This document shows positions 39,974 through 52,065 of a stretch of 64,000 bases of DNA, in pieces. The stretch's first letter is position 1. Each line of letters begins with the position of its first letter. The DNA lies in the NCBI GenBank assembly GCA_029953675.1, contig JAMWBK010000010.1:1-64000 (forward strand), in the 5' to 3' direction. The DNA is from Rhodosorus marinus. Its lineage: Eukaryota > Rhodophyta > Stylonematophyceae > Stylonematales > Stylonemataceae. A model generated the notes under the pieces. The model made no database searches. It was not told the origin of the DNA and saw nothing but the letters and a program-made list of their open reading frames with translations. A program made the position numbers and the translations under genes.

Positions 39974-42864
39974 CTAATAACTAGGGAGGGAAGCATGCAA
40001 CCCCAGGCGCCGATGGCGCGCCTCGGAAAGCATGTCGCTGGAATATCGCCAAAGGGAGACACTTAAACGCCTCAAGAGCGCCAAATATTCAGTAGGATGC
40101 TCAGCAAAACATTTCCGCAACCACTCTAAACCCGACTTATCCACGTGACCAAAGCTTTCCACAATGAATGGCTGGAACCGGTGATAGCGACCCTCAGCGC
40201 AAGGCAGACTGGCCATGTTCTCAGCATACCGTCGTTCCTTAACTCTTCGAAGGGCTGAAGCCGCGGCCCCCCGGCGGCGGGCGGCTGCGGTGAGGTGGGG
40301 GCTGGCCACGGGGCAGGTAATCGCAGGGTCCACATATGTTGAGCGTCTGGCAGCAGCGTCGGAGACGAGGAGATCGGCTATACAACGGGGCGGTGCAGAG
40401 TCCGAGATTGATCTGGGCAGTTCCGACTCAACCTCAACCGTATGCCCTATCCGAGTCAAAAATTCGCTGAGGATGTACTTGAGGCGAGTGTGACGCCTCG
40501 TACGGAGACCTCTCAACAGTCCGCAGGAACCCAGGAAATGGTAGCCACAAGCGTCAATCCGGCTCTCACATCCCTGACAGAAAGACGGCCGATTAGAGTG
40601 CCACGGAGCCTGTGGCAAACCGAGATAGATCCGTGCGGCAGAACGGAACTGGAAAGCATCGAGACGATGACTCAATGACGACGGTAGAGTGGTTAACCAC
40701 AAGTGCGAGAGGTGGCCTCCCATGCCGCGGAGACGAGCGGCAGTGGTAGGCGGCGTGAGAGGAGAATTGAGCATGACTGTGTGAGCGGCACTGTGTTGGC
40801 CCCAGGTGAGGCTATGTTGAATCACATCAGTGCGGGAGCTCCACAATCGGCTCAAACCCGGGTAGTCTGCGATAGGTGACCCGGGGCTGGCCTCTCCGTC
40901 ATCGGCAAGAACTCGGTCGAGGGGAGAATCCTCAATCGATTCAGCTCGTCCCCATAACAGCTCCTTCCAGGAACGAAAGCGGGACCGATTTGCGTCCGGC
41001 AAGGCGTTGCACCTCCTGAACGCGTGTTGAAGACCATCATAAATTGTCAAAAGCGGGGTGGCAGGGTCACTGGATCCTCGTTGGTCAAAGCTCAAGCCAA
41101 GAGGCTTGCACTTCGCATCTGGAAGGTCACCAACGTTCGCAGCGCGGTAGCCCAGGAGGCAACCGCCGCTGGCGAGCATACCAGCCCACGGTCTGCGACG
41201 CCGAATCCCCCTAATCGCAACGGTAGAGCGATCTGTGCACGAATCAAGTCCCTGTCGGGAGCAGCTTCAAGATCGAGGGGCTCATCCAAGAGCGTTCCCC
41301 AGTGTTGCAGGGTCATCTCGTCGGCTTTAGCCGCGAACCACGAGCCCCAAGCTGGAGGCAGGCTGCGCAACCAGTAGTTGAGTCTGGGACCGGCACAAAA
41401 GCGGGAAAGCAAACAGGCCGATTGCAGCATTCTGTCGGGTAGGTGCTCAATGGCGTCGGTGAGTTGCTTGTGCCGTGCCAAAACTCGCTCGCAGGATGCT
41501 TGGACAAACTTGTCAGTCCCCAATCCGACGCCGTAGTGTTCGAACCCTTCACGTTCGCTGATTAGTCGCAGAGTGGGTGGCAGAGAGGCCAGCGACACGT
41601 CCCTCGGGGGGAGAAAGCGACATTTTTCCGTCTCCACAGTCAAACCGACGCGACGTGCAATCGCTTCGATCTCGGTCAGCCCCCTAGCCAGGGTGTCAGG
41701 GGTGCCCAGCAATGTTACGTCATCGTGGTACGCGCAGATTCGAAGATCCGAGACCTCAGTCGAAAGACGTAAAAGTACGAGCTGTAGGGCACAGGCATGA
41801 AGAAGAGGTCCGCAAGGGTCGCCTTGTTGGACGCCAGTATGTGCTTGAAAAACAGTGCCCTCCGTTGTCAAGTAGGGGAGGCTCTCCCCTCCGTAAACAC
41901 CCGATAGAAACGGCCACGCCTCCGGAAACACCCGTCGGAGCACCTCTAGCGCATGCGTCCGCGACACGCTGTTGAATGCGTTCCGGAAATCAACCACCAA
42001 GACTCCCCACTCCGGCCTACTGGCGCGTTCTAGCTCGATCCCATGGGTGATCAGTTCGCAAACCCCCGAAAATCCCACCCCTACTTGCAAGGGCGCCATA
42101 AAAGCTGTGACTCGCTGGCGAAGGCGCTGGCATAGCCACCTCCCGGCTAACTTCCGTAGGCTCTCCACCATCCCGATCGGCCGAGACGCGGGTGGGCCGG
42201 CTGGTCGTCAGGTTTCGTGAGCAAGCAAAGCTGTGCCTGCCGGAGATGTTCCCATGGCGCAGACGCACCCGATACGCCCTGGAACAACTTGCTAAGGATC
42301 CTCAGAAGCGCGCTCTGGCCAGGCTGGCTCAGGGCCTGCAATAGCTCTGTTCTTAGTCCGGAGGGTCCGGGACAGCGTCCCCGACGCGAGGTACGAAGCA
42401 AATCCTCCAGGTCAGACTCACTGAGCGTCAGATCGATGCGAAACCTGGCCAACTCCGGACGGTCCAAGAATACCTCGAATTCAGGGGACAAGTCCACGTC
42501 GGACTCGGGGAAAGCTGCGCTGTAGTACTTCGAAGTCTCCCTTCAAGAACAGGGCCAGTCGGTCTCGTACTCGCCATCTGCGCTCCGATGTGTGAATGGG
42601 GGCCAGAATCAGGCGCGGCATGACCCCCAGAAAAACCCAAATGACTGTGTCCCGAATGTTGCGAGCCAGGCTCGTGAAGATGAAATCGAGAATGGTTCCA
42701 GCTACTAGAAGGTCTCCACGAGGGAGGACGACTGGGGGAATGCCCCCACGGAGGGGAAGCGAGCCTCCTTCCAAAGAAATCCACCGCCGGAGCCAACTCC
42801 GAAAACGCGTACGCCAAATGCCCCAGTCTCCGCCCTCCTTCAGGACATAGCACTGTAGATCCAT
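39974..42864 (-). pseudogene. Family B ORF2 of the near-full-length copy
   Basis: Pieces 42864-42481, 42497-42147, 42171-41092 and 41179-39974. Same domain order as B-e: Trp-rich start, CPGPSGLR, motif A VVDFRNAFNSVSR, HTGVQQGDPCGP, AYHDD (about 41,735), knuckle CQGCESRIDACGYHFLGSC and ADLLVSD...YVDPAI, where Leu is Pro next to the catalytic Asp. Lesions: the deletion near 42,508, a lost base near 42,180, and TGA replacing the Arg codon at about 41,094. Confidence 0.8.
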
Positions 42865-42895
42865 AGGATGCGACCTCGCAGCCGTGCCTGGAGCG

Positions 42896-44305
42896 CTAAT
42901 CGTGCTTCTCCCCCTTAGACCCGGGGGAGTCGGTCCTCGCTCTCTTACCTCCTATCCGCACCAAAGTCGTGAGCCGCCCACTCCGCGAGGCTCGCGGAAC
43001 GGATCCCGCGGGCTTCAGCAAAGTAACCTGGGCGTCCTCCACCGCCATGCCCTCAGTCTGCTTCCCTGCCTCACCACTCTCGCTGGAAGTGGTGCTGGAA
43101 GCAGAGCCCTCCAAAATCCCCAACCGCTGCAGCTCTGTCTTGTAGCGCGAAGTCAGCACAAGTCGCCTCTCCAGATCGAAGAAGCTGGACACCGCCATGC
43201 GCAGGTGACGAGGGCCCGACCGGAACCGCTCCAACAAGATCCTCTCAAGGCGCTGAATCCGTAGCCAATGGATCGCTGCCGCCTTCACGCTGCTCTCATG
43301 CTCAGAGAGCCCTGCCGTTTCTCCCGGAGACAGGAAATTGCCCGAGAAACGGTCAAAATCCAAGTGCAAAACCACCTGCGGGTTGCAGCGCAGCCACCGG
43401 GCGCTCTCAGGCCACTGCTCGGTAGGCTTCGCCAGCAAGGCCTCCAGGTACTTGGCGGCGGTTGCGGAGACCAAAAACAGCACATCGCGGCCCTCATAGT
43501 TTGCGAAGAAGAAATCACCCCGGCTGCACCCTAACGATTCCGCAAAAGTGTCCCGGAAGTCTCGCATAGACGGAACCTGGCCTCGTGTAGTCTGGGGCCG
43601 GACATTTCGCCCCCACAGAAATTGGAGAGTGGTCTCCACAGGTCCATCCTGAGGCTCGCGAGATGGTAGGAAACGGAGCATAGCCGCCGGACGTGTGGCA
43701 GTGGTGCCCTTCCGCAAGACTGAGGCGTACGAAGCCCCCCCCTTGCGGCCACCACGTGCCCCCGCAGTAGCCCGGAGCTGGTGACCACCTGAGGGCTGGT
43801 CGAAGAGAGGGAAGTCCACAGCTGCAGTCTCCTCCACACCGGTTGCCGCACAGTCACCACCACCATTGCCTCGAGTCCCCGAGCGCTGAAGCGCGTTTTG
43901 GCCCGGCCTGCCGCTCCCCAACGTCGTGCTGTCCCGCGCAGAAGCAACCGCCCTCGCCTGTCCCGGGACAGGTTCATGTTGATTGACCTGATGTTGACTG
44001 CCTTCAGCCAACGCTGCCACTCTGGGGCAATTCAAATTCTCGTCCGAATTTGAATTTGACCTGGCCAGCAATCCCGATTCCAGCCCACCTAGCTTCTGGG
44101 TGAGCTGAGGGAGCACTCCACGATCACTCGCAGCCGTGATCAGGCTGGCGACAGCGGAGATAAGTGCACGCGCCTGGGTGCCAGAAGCGCCTTCCAAGTC
44201 AACCTCGGAAGAAAACGTGCCGCAGCTGAGGCGAACACGGAGTCCCCCACCTGGCAGTGCCTCCTTGGGAGGAGGCTCCGTCGAGCGCGGAGATATCCCT
44301 ACCAT
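42896..44305 (-). CDS. Family B ORF1, intact
   Basis: 470 codons, no lesion. The start at ATG 44305 (MVGISPRS) was chosen over the upstream ATG at 44536 because the paralogue near 38,723 begins with the same MVG and the sequence between is poorly conserved leader. In order: N-terminal domain with SAVASLITAASDRGVLPQLT; a low-complexity Gly/Ala/Gln linker; SYASVLRKGTTA; the block GRNVRPQTTRGQVPSMRDFR, then FANYEGRDVLFLV (possible RRM-like fold, shared with C); a helical region RLERILLERF; acidic Ser/Glu stretch; basic end IGGKRARTDSPG. Probably the RNA-binding partner of ORF2; no zinc knuckle. The only intact ORF1 here whose start can be supported. Confidence 0.75.
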   Translation of the reverse strand: MVGISPRSTEPPPKEALPGGGLRVRLSCGTFSSEVDLEGASGTQARALISAVASLITAASDRGVLPQLTQKLGGLESGLLARSNSNSDENLNCPRVAALAEGSQHQVNQHEPVPGQARAVASARDSTTLGSGRPGQNALQRSGTRGNGGGDCAATGVEETAAVDFPLFDQPSGGHQLRATAGARGGRKGGASYASVLRKGTTATRPAAMLRFLPSREPQDGPVETTLQFLWGRNVRPQTTRGQVPSMRDFRDTFAESLGCSRGDFFFANYEGRDVLFLVSATAAKYLEALLAKPTEQWPESARWLRCNPQVVLHLDFDRFSGNFLSPGETAGLSEHESSVKAAAIHWLRIQRLERILLERFRSGPRHLRMAVSSFFDLERRLVLTSRYKTELQRLGILEGSASSTTSSESGEAGKQTEGMAVEDAQVTLLKPAGSVPRASRSGRLTTLVRIGGKRARTDSPGSKGEKHD

Positions 44306-45024
44306 CCTGAGGGAATGCGCAAAGGAAACGTTGCACCACCAATGTGAAACCGCACCGAGACAATAATCGACCAAACCCAACCCAAATAGGAAAGGCCCCG
44401 CAACACACCCACCCGGAAGACAGAAGTAGTTGCAAATGCAAACGACGCACCGCGGAAAATCGAGGGGAAGGCGTACCAGAGGAAGCGCTTCCCGTAAACG
44501 AACACGCTCGCGACCGAAAAAGAAACAAAACCCCAATCCTCAGCCAGACCACAATACTCTAGCGCTGAAAGTAAAACTGAAGTGCTAGGATGGCATTTGT
44601 ATCAGCAACTCTGACAAAGTCCTCCTGGTGAGGGAGTCGCTTCGATTGTACACGTTTGCTAACACTCCTCAAAGTGACGCCCTTTGTTTAGGATTCTCAG
44701 CTTGGCTCGGTCTGTTGAATTTCGTCGTTTCTAGCGCCTTCTTGAGTATATCCGTGACTTGCTCCTGGGTTGGGATGAATAGGAACTCGTGGCTTCTAGG
44801 TCGTGTCGCTGTCGTGAAAATTGGTACTGAAATTCAATATGCTTAGGCAGCGGCTTTTCCAGGTCTATGCTCCAGGTGAGAGGCAGTGTTGTCTGAGAAG
44901 ACCACATCGATCTCCGCCAGTAAGTTCTTCACCCACTGTACTTTCTGAAGTCCGTACGTCAGGGCAATATATTCTGCTTGGCTTGATGAAGTCGCGATGA
45001 TTTTCTGCTTCTTGCTAATGTACG

Positions 45025-46725
45025 TGAAGTTTCGATGGGCTCTCTGCCACATAGTCTCCGAGTCTTTGGTGAACGCGAGGGGCTCGAGCACCATGGCATC
45101 GGTTTGGCGAGTGACAACTTCGTCCAAGACTCTTGCGAACGAGTTGTAGCACGCCACAAGCAGCTCACCGACGCCATTGAGCGCCTACCGGACAGCTTGC
45201 AACAATCGGCATGCCTGCTTTCCCGCTTTTGGCCGGCCCCCGCCTGAATTACCGGCTGCGAAGCCTTCCACCATATTGGGGCTCGTGGATGGCAGCAAAG
45301 GCGGACGAGGCGATGCTGAAGCACTGGGGAACGCTCTTGGATGAACCCCTGGATGTGGAAGCAGCTCCTGACAGGGATCTAATTCGTGCCCAGATTTCCC
45401 TACCGTTGCGATTAGGTGGATTTGGAGTGGCCGACCGTGGACTCGTTTGCTCGCCCGCGGCGGTCGCCTCCTGGGCTACCGCGCTTCACACCTTGGTGAG
45501 TTTTCGGATGCGAAGTACCTGCCTTTTGGCTAGAGCACTGACTGGCGAAGATCTCGTGGCCCTTACGCCACCGCTTTTGAGTATCTATGATGCTCTGCAA
45601 CAGGCGTTCAGTAAGTGCAACGCCGTGCCAGACGAGAGCCGATCCCGATTTCGCTCCTGGAAGGAGCTATTATGGGGACGAACTGAGGCGCTCGCGGACT
45701 CTCCCATCGACAGAGTACTCGCGACGAGGGGGAAGCTAGCCCCGGGTCACCGGTTGCCGACTGCCCGGGTCTTAACCGATTGTGGAGCTCGCGCACTGAT
45801 ATGGTTCAACATAGCCTCACCTGGGGCCAACACTGTGCCGCTCACCCAATCTTGCTCAACTCTCCCCTCACACCACCTACCACCGCCGCTCGCCTCCGAG
45901 GCATGGGAGGCAGCCAGTCGCACTTGTGGTTAACCACGCTGCCTTCGTCACTGGGTCACCGTCTCGATGCCTTTCAGTTCCGCTGTTCGGCACGGGTCTA
46001 CCTGGGTTTGCCACAAGCTCCGTGGCACTCTAGTTGGCCGTCTTTCTGTCACGGATGTGAGAGTCGGATCGATGCTTGTGGTTACCACTTCTTAGGTTTA
46101 TGTGGACTGATGAAAAGTCTTCGTACGAGGCGTCACACTCCTTCAAGTACATTCTCAGCGAATGTTTGACTCAGGTAGGGCACACGGTTGGGGTGGAATC
46201 GGAACTGCCCAGATCGGTACGGCACCGCCCCGCTGTATCGCAGATCTCCTTGTCTCCGATGCTGCCGCCAAACGCTCAGCACATGTTGACCTCGCGATTA
46301 CATGCCCTGTGGCAAGCGCCCATCTCACGGCTGCCGCCCGCCGCCTGGGAGCAGCTGCTTCGGCCCTTCGCCGAGTGAAGGAACGATGGTATGCTGAGAG
46401 TATGGCCAGTCTACCTCGCGCTGAGGGTCGCTCCCACCGGTTCCAGCCTTTCATTGTGGAAAGCTCTGGTCACGTGGAGAAGTCGGGTTTGGAGTGGTTG
46501 CGGAAATATTTTACTGAGTATCCTGTTGAATACCTGGAACTTTCGCGGCGTTTAAGTGTCTCTCTGTGGCGATATTCGAGCAGCATGCTTGCCGAGGCGC
46601 GCCATCGGCGCCTGGGTTTGCACACTTCCCTACCTAGTTCTTAGTTCCTTTTCACGCTTTGCGTAGCGCTTTAGGCTATGCTAATAAAACCACTCTAGTA
46701 AAGCCCAATAAAACCACCAATGAAG
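45025..46725 (+). mobile_element. Family B2 insertion in copia RNase H (B-m), 5-bp target duplication
   Basis: TGAAG at 45025-45029 and 46721-46725. Removing the insert and one duplicate restores the copia frame as GNPISFTYISKKQ. The element spans from mid RT (45,030) to the AATAAAACC-type tail. Knuckle CHGCESRIDACGYHFLGLC is intact; frameshifts occur near 45,720, 46,130 and 46,200. Endonuclease core RCIADLLVSD...HVDLAI is readable. Confidence 0.85.
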
Positions 46726-46726
46726 G

Positions 46727-46880
46727 AGATCGGGTTTCCGTACAGGTATGCGTCAGCGCCGGTTACGGATTTTCGGTCCTTTGGTAAAACCCATGACGCG
46801 TCTACGTAGCGTGTGATCTCCTCGTGTTCTTGACAAGGAGAGAAAACTAGTGATGCGTTGATTGTGCCGCGTAAGCACAC
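46727..46880 (-). pseudogene. Copia-1 RNase H, N-terminal part
   Basis: INASLVFSP, then ITRYVDASWVLPKDRKSVTG, the GYSDADWAGD.RKSTSG-type start of copia RNase H, with the first Asp kept (YVDASW). Continues after the B-m insertion at 45,024. Confidence 0.7.
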
Positions 46881-47122
46881 CTTAGTATTCGCTTACCGGC
46901 TGACCAGTCGTCATTATTGAAACGTTACGCCTTTGTGGCTAGTAGTCTAACCGCGTACGTTATGTCTGGTCTGGTTCTTGTGGAGATGTATAGTAGGGCC
47001 CCGATGAGTTCACGGTAAAGGTACTCTTCTTGTCTTCCGGACTTATCCGTTGGTATGTAATCCTTGGTCATCGGCGTTGGCACCGGTTTGCTCTCGTGCA
47101 TTCTGAATTCCTTGAGTATTTT

Positions 47123-47771
47123 CTAGATGTGCTTCTTCTGCCCCAAGGAGATGGTTGATGCGTTTGGGTCTCTCCCGATTTCTATGCAGAGGTATTCTCT
47201 CGCTGCGCCGAGGTCTTTCAGATCGTACATAGTGTGTAGCTGCTTCTTAACTTTTGCCACCCGCTGCCTGCTTCCGATGATTAGGAAGTCGTCGACATAT
47301 GCGAGTAGGTAGACGCCTTCCTTTACGAACACACACGGGTCTGCAGTTGTTGCCTTAAAGCTATGACCTTGTAGGTCTTTCCTTAGCTTCTCGTACCATA
47401 TTTTTCCTGATTGCTTTACAACATAGAGACCCCTGTTTAGCTTGCAGAGCTTACCCTTGTCTTGTGGGCCCGGGGGTCTCTCCATGTATATCTCCTCATC
47501 GAGTTCACCATTGAGGTAGGCCGTCGATACGCTGAACGTCGAGTTACGTTGCGCTGCCAATGATAGCAGCACTCTGATGCTGTCGAAACTGACCGTCGGT
47601 GAGTAGACTTCTGTAAAATCTTGCCGCTGGAAACCTCTTGCGACCACTCGAGCTTTGAATTTCAGCGGCTCCCCGCCTTGGTTCCGTTTCAGTTTGAAGA
47701 ACGAATTTGTTGCTTAACAATTGCTTGTCCTTTGGTCTCTCCACCAGTGAACAGGTCTCGTACTTGCTCAT
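47123..47771 (-). pseudogene. Copia-1 reverse transcriptase
   Basis: Main frame 47647-47123: MVARGFQRQDFTEVYSPTVS, LNGELDEEIYMERPPG, LNRGLYVVKQSGKIWYEKL, the catalytic box LLAYVDDFLIIG (near 47,290) and YDLKDLGAAREYLCIEI. YVDD is the standard copia box. Preceded by 47771-47544 with a frame change, then the linker region up to 48,261 carrying the Pro/Glu-rich copia spacer. Confidence 0.8.
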
Positions 47772-48285
47772 ACTTTCGAGCTCGTCCGCGATTGCTTCCT
47801 CCCAATACTTCGCGTGGGGTCCGGCGAGCTTCCTCGATGGTTTGAGGTTCCTCGATTATCGTTAAGCTGCTCAACTTGGGTTTCGCTATCGCGCCTGACC
47901 TTGTTTGTCGCGGTAAGTTTGTGACTTCTTTGACTTCTTTCGCTGTTAGCTCGTTATTTTCACGTTCTTCGGTGTTGTTGTCAGGTTTCACGTCTTCATT
48001 GTCAGGTCTGTGGTGGGTTTTGTGAACTGGTGTTTCTAGTTTGTCTTCGAGGCTCGATGGCTCCTGATTCCGACTGATGTAGTCTTTAGCTTTGACGTAG
48101 TCGATGGCTTCTTGAATGTCTGGTGTAAGTGCGGCTTGGGGTCTCTTCAGAGTGAAGGGTTCCTCCTGCACTACGATGTCTTTCGTCCATCGTTTGCGAC
48201 CATCTCCGACTTGGATGAGGTGCTTGCCGCTTCGCTCACAGCGGAGTACAATCCCACACATCGTTGGTACGTCGAGCTTGTCGCG

Positions 48286-48760
48286 TCATATGGTACCATC
48301 TTCTTTTGGTGCGTGCGCGATCGCTAGGCAGCCGAACGGGTACATATTTTTGAAGTCGTCTTGCTTGCCGGTGAGTATTTCCCAGGGGCTTTTGTTGTTC
48401 TTTCGTCTTGGTCTTCCGTTCAGTATCCTTTCGATAATTTGTAGGGTCTCCGTCCAGGAGCTTTTCTCTATGCCTGGCTGGTACAAGAATACCCGCATGA
48501 GCATTAGGCTGCTCGGATTGGCTCGCTCCGAGATCCCGTTCGTTTCCGCGCTGTGTGGCGGGTCGTGTCCAGCGTGACCCCTGGCTTCTTGAGTTTTTCT
48601 TGCATGCCAGTGTATTCGCCTCCCGGTCGGAGTGGACGGTAATTATTCTTTGACCCGATAAACGCGAAGGACGGGTAAAAACTCGAAAGACGCCATATAT
48701 TCATCGAATGCCTAAGAGACGTCGGGTATGTTTTGTACATCTCGATACTTCGTCCGTAAA
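48286..48760 (-). pseudogene. Copia-1 integrase, C-terminal part
   Basis: LRPGGEYTGMQEKLKKPGV (48,640 region) matches LRSDNGGEY; the catalytic Asp segment is damaged and the usual NG.AER box reads RTGSRSEP. Next frame: IIERILNGRPRRKNNKSPWE and PFGCLAIAHAP, the usual copia integrase C-terminal signatures. The N-terminal part of the integrase lies beyond the A3 insertion at 52,066-52,300. Confidence 0.75.
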
Positions 48761-51700
48761 GGTAACCGTAAGCTTTACTGGGCAGCTGCCTACTGCAGCG
48801 CAACACTACGTCTAATCCTATCTAGGGAGAAACTTACTGGAACCCCGCTACCGGGGTCTCATGCTACGTTCAAAAGAAAAAACAGGCACCAGCGGATTCT
48901 CCAGCTGGTCCACGCGCAAAGCGCCTAATGCTATCTCCGCGTTACCTCGCCATAGTTGCCGGTTTATCTGGGATCTCACGTCTCTCAGCTCCTCACTCCT
49001 GTGCAGTAGGTGTTTGCAGCTGTCGCGGAGGAACTCTTGTGCCATTTGCCCCGTACGCCCAAATGTCTCTATCGCTATCGGGATGAACTTATCATCCGGT
49101 TTCTCGATCACCATCGCTTCTTTGTAGTGAGCGATTTTCCACTTCTCCGCAGCTCTCGCCGCGTATCCGCTATCATCTTGGCTCCTCCGCAAATATTTTC
49201 CCTGTAATGGTGACACCACCGTCACATCCAGCGCATACCTTTGTTTGGTCCTCGGATGCCTAGCAACGATATCAGGTCGCAGTCCGTAGTTCTCGAAGTA
49301 CCCCTCAGGTTCTTGCTCTACGTCCATGAAGTTCCATCGCCTTAGCCATCGTGCCAGCTCTCTGCAGATTTCGTCATGCCTACGTTGCCACAGTCCAGTT
49401 GATGTTGGGCAGTGATGAAACCGTTGTACCCCAGTCCTTCCGTGTTTACTCCGGCAACTAGTGCACTTCTCGGTGGTCCGCAATCCCGGAATTGGCAGAC
49501 CCAGCAGTTGTCGAACGTTTACCTGCATCTCAACCGCACTCAATTTTTTCGGTGTCAGCGTTGGTATTTCATGTAGCCAGACTCCCGACCCGGATCCCGC
49601 GGCAGACCGTATTCGAGCTCGGTTTTCAGGGGAGATTCGTGGGTTGGTGACCAGCTTTTGGAATGCACAATGGTGTGCCTCTCGAGAGAAGGTTTGTTGT
49701 ATTGAACCATTATTACAAGCTGCAGTCTCGCCCGGGGCGCTTCGAAGAGGTGTTTCGCGTGGTTGTTGCAGGGTAGTCAGTGCCAAGATCCGCGGCGGGG
49801 TTTCTGGTCCGAGCCTCCGTTGTATTGCTCGCGACGATGCACAGATCTGGTCCGCCAGCTGTGCAGTCGACCATCGTTGATCCATCGGCTCGTATGTGTC
49901 TGGTGAGCGTTCTGCCGTAACCTCCCGCTCTAGTTCAGTCAGGTATGGCCATTCATCTTCATTGTTCCGGAAGGTGTTTCTCCATGACGAGTAAAACGCG
50001 ATGGGTTGGACGCGCTTTCGAGTAGCGAAACCCAAACCTCCCCAGCGGCAGGGCAGAGCGATTTGGTCCGAGATCAGCTCTGCGTACTCATCGTCCTCTA
50101 CAGCTGTCGTAGCGAGGCCTCCGAATAGAATTTCCAGGTGATATCTGGTCATCACGTCGGCCTCGCGTGCCAGATTTCTTCCAAACTCGTATGCGAGGCA
50201 TCGTAGCACATAGTCTAGTCGCGTTTCTGCACAGAACCTGAAGAGGGCAATTTGCGTCGTAAGCTCCGGTTGCGGGAGCTTGGCAATTTCCTCAAAGAGT
50301 TTCTCATGCTTATTTTGCAACCCCCGGCACTCCTGTTCGATATATTCTCGGCTGCCTATCGGTATCGAGTGGATGGTGACTCCGTCTCTGGTCACTTGCA
50401 CTCCAGGAATCTCATGGTTGACCACTCGCGTGGTAGTCAGTGTTCGCCCGTACACAGTGCACTTGCCGAGTTGCAGGCGTGCTCCAAGAGAGGGGAGCAC
50501 AGTTTTTGCCCATGCCAGGGACGCCTTCACGGCTTGTAGCGACCCGACAATCGTGATATCGTCGTGGATAGCAACAATCGTTTCGTTGGGGAACTTGGCT
50601 CGCAACGCTCTTAGAAAGGGCGCCAGGGATAGTGCATGTAGCACCGGCCCCAGTGGATCTCCCTGTTGGACTCCTGTAGTTGCTTGGAGAGTCAGGCGGG
50701 AGGTGTCGGTTTCGTTCTGTCCAGGGGAAGATCGCCAGCCACAGAGCGTCGGTGAGTCCGCGTTGTCGCTTCCATAGCCAAGTCTATACACTGGTGCAAG
50801 TTCCGGCAAGTGTTCGTCCACCAGTTGCTTGGCAAGGCGTCGGTCGATGCGATTAAAGGCATTCTCAAGGTCTAAGCGAAGGACCACCGAATCGGGTTCG
50901 CATGACAAATGGGCCTGGATCGCGTGAAGCGAGCGTTCGCACCCGCCACTTACTCCGATACCCAGTTGTAAGGGCACCAGGAGCTCACGCACCCTGTCCA
51001 TAACCGCGTGAAGAGTCCATTGCGTTGCTACCTTGCGCAAAACTTCTGGTACTCCGATAGGCGAACTCCGGGATGCTCCTGCGGCACTGAACCCTTGTTA
51101 GGCTTCGTGAACGGCAGGAGTCGACTACTGCGAAGGGCGCGGGTCAGAGCCGGGGAAAATTTCTCAGGAGCGGTCGCCAGTTGTCGCAATACACGAATCA
51201 ACGCCACTTGCGTCTGTTGGGTTGCACCTTGGAGGTGTTCCGCTCGGAGACCGCTAGGACCTGGGCTCTTGCCCTGAGGAAGACGTGCCACGATCGACAT
51301 GAGGCCCTCGTCGGCCGCTTTTTTTGAATCCCACCCCCGCTTTAGTGTTTCGGTATTCAGAGCGAGCAAAGATTGCAGTGCGTGTGCAATCTCGTCTGGT
51401 AAGTCACCTTCCGCCGGGTTGGGAAAGAGCGTAGTTGTCTCCACGTAGCCGCGGTAAAAGGTGCCATTTCGGTGGCCTGTAGGCTCCGAGCTGCATCTGA
51501 AAGGCGGCCAAGGTGTGCTAGTTTCAGCGCTCGCTTGTGGCGCCCGAGATGTTTGCGTCGAGCCGCTTAAGCTCCTTGCGGTGCGGTAGTATACCATTCA
51601 TTCAGTATGCGACAGCATAGACGCCTTGTCCTCTAGAGCGCTCCAGACCGTAGAGAATTCTCCTTCAAGCACATGCGATACCTGAATGCCAACATCAAGT

Positions 51701-52065
51701 GCAGAGTGTCCAAGGACAAGGCCTGGAAGTCCGACAAAGAGCAGGTTGGCGTTTGCTGGTGCGGTGCTGTCCATAGAGAGCTCTATGGCAGCACGGAAGA
51801 GGCAGCTCCATGTGTGAACCTGGGCGCGTGGCACAAATCGCCGTGTGGGAACCGGGCAGTGTGTAAGGCGCGTCCACTGCCTGCCTCCTTCCGTGACGTC
51901 GTCGACGAAGACGCTCCACCGCCTGATCCAGTCTTGACGATCCGAGAAGAATAGAGGCTCTTCGCGGCGTCGTTTGATTCCCCTACGTCTGCTCGGCATT
52001 ATTGCGCTGGGTGTTCCTGGCTCTCCTGCGTGTCCATCGCGTGATGGTTGCCGTCAACGGTAACC
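48761..52065 (-). mobile_element. Family A insertion in copia integrase with telomere-like target duplication (A3)
   Basis: GGTAACC at 48761-48767 and 52059-52065 flank 48768-52058. Removing the insert and one duplicate restores the copia frame EYWVTFTDEVSR. The target on the minus strand, CTGGGTTACCTTTACG, closely resembles the telomere unit CTGGGGTTACGTTAGTC, and insertion is in the same register and orientation as A1. 5' truncated within the last 19 codons of ORF1. The 3' end aligns base for base with A1. Confidence 0.88.
48848..51999 (-). pseudogene. Family A ORF2: reverse transcriptase plus restriction-like endonuclease
   Basis: About 1,045 codons; the final 730 (51040-48848) are uninterrupted. 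In order: basic N-terminus; KSPGPSGLRAEHL (51,260); RT motif A RLDLENAFNRIDRR (about 50,870); motif B TTGVQQGDPLGPVLHA (about 50,670); motif C AIHDD (about 50,570); knuckle-like CTSC...FHHC (about 49,460); QRRHDE; and LRPDIVAR...ALDVTVV (RPD-X14-D, about 49,290-49,225), a textbook restriction-like endonuclease core. Lesions: a 16-bp insertion near 51,590, and single-base shifts near 51,430 and 51,060. The ATG at 51999 overlaps the ORF1 stop as TAATG. The only complete RT-endonuclease of the telomere-targeting family here. Confidence 0.85.

Larger units (their letters stand above)
39905..44545 (-). mobile_element. Family B retrotransposon, near full length (B-f)
   Basis: The most complete family B copy: B1 tail and 3' UTR (39,905-39,973), ORF2 (42864-39974), 31-nt gap, ORF1 (44305-42896) and about 240 bp of 5' leader. 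ORF2 has a deletion of about 170 bp near 42,508 and the same in-frame TGA after the RT that is seen in B-e. The 5' boundary is approximate. Confidence 0.85.

Noticed and set aside
44305-44536. N-terminal extension of family B ORF1 from the ATG at 44536
   Set aside because: Hydrophobic, not conserved in B-h or B-k; treated as 5' leader.
44843-45157. A single 104-codon protein
   Set aside because: It is a chimera of copia RNase H (left of 45,025) and antisense family B sequence (right of 45,030).
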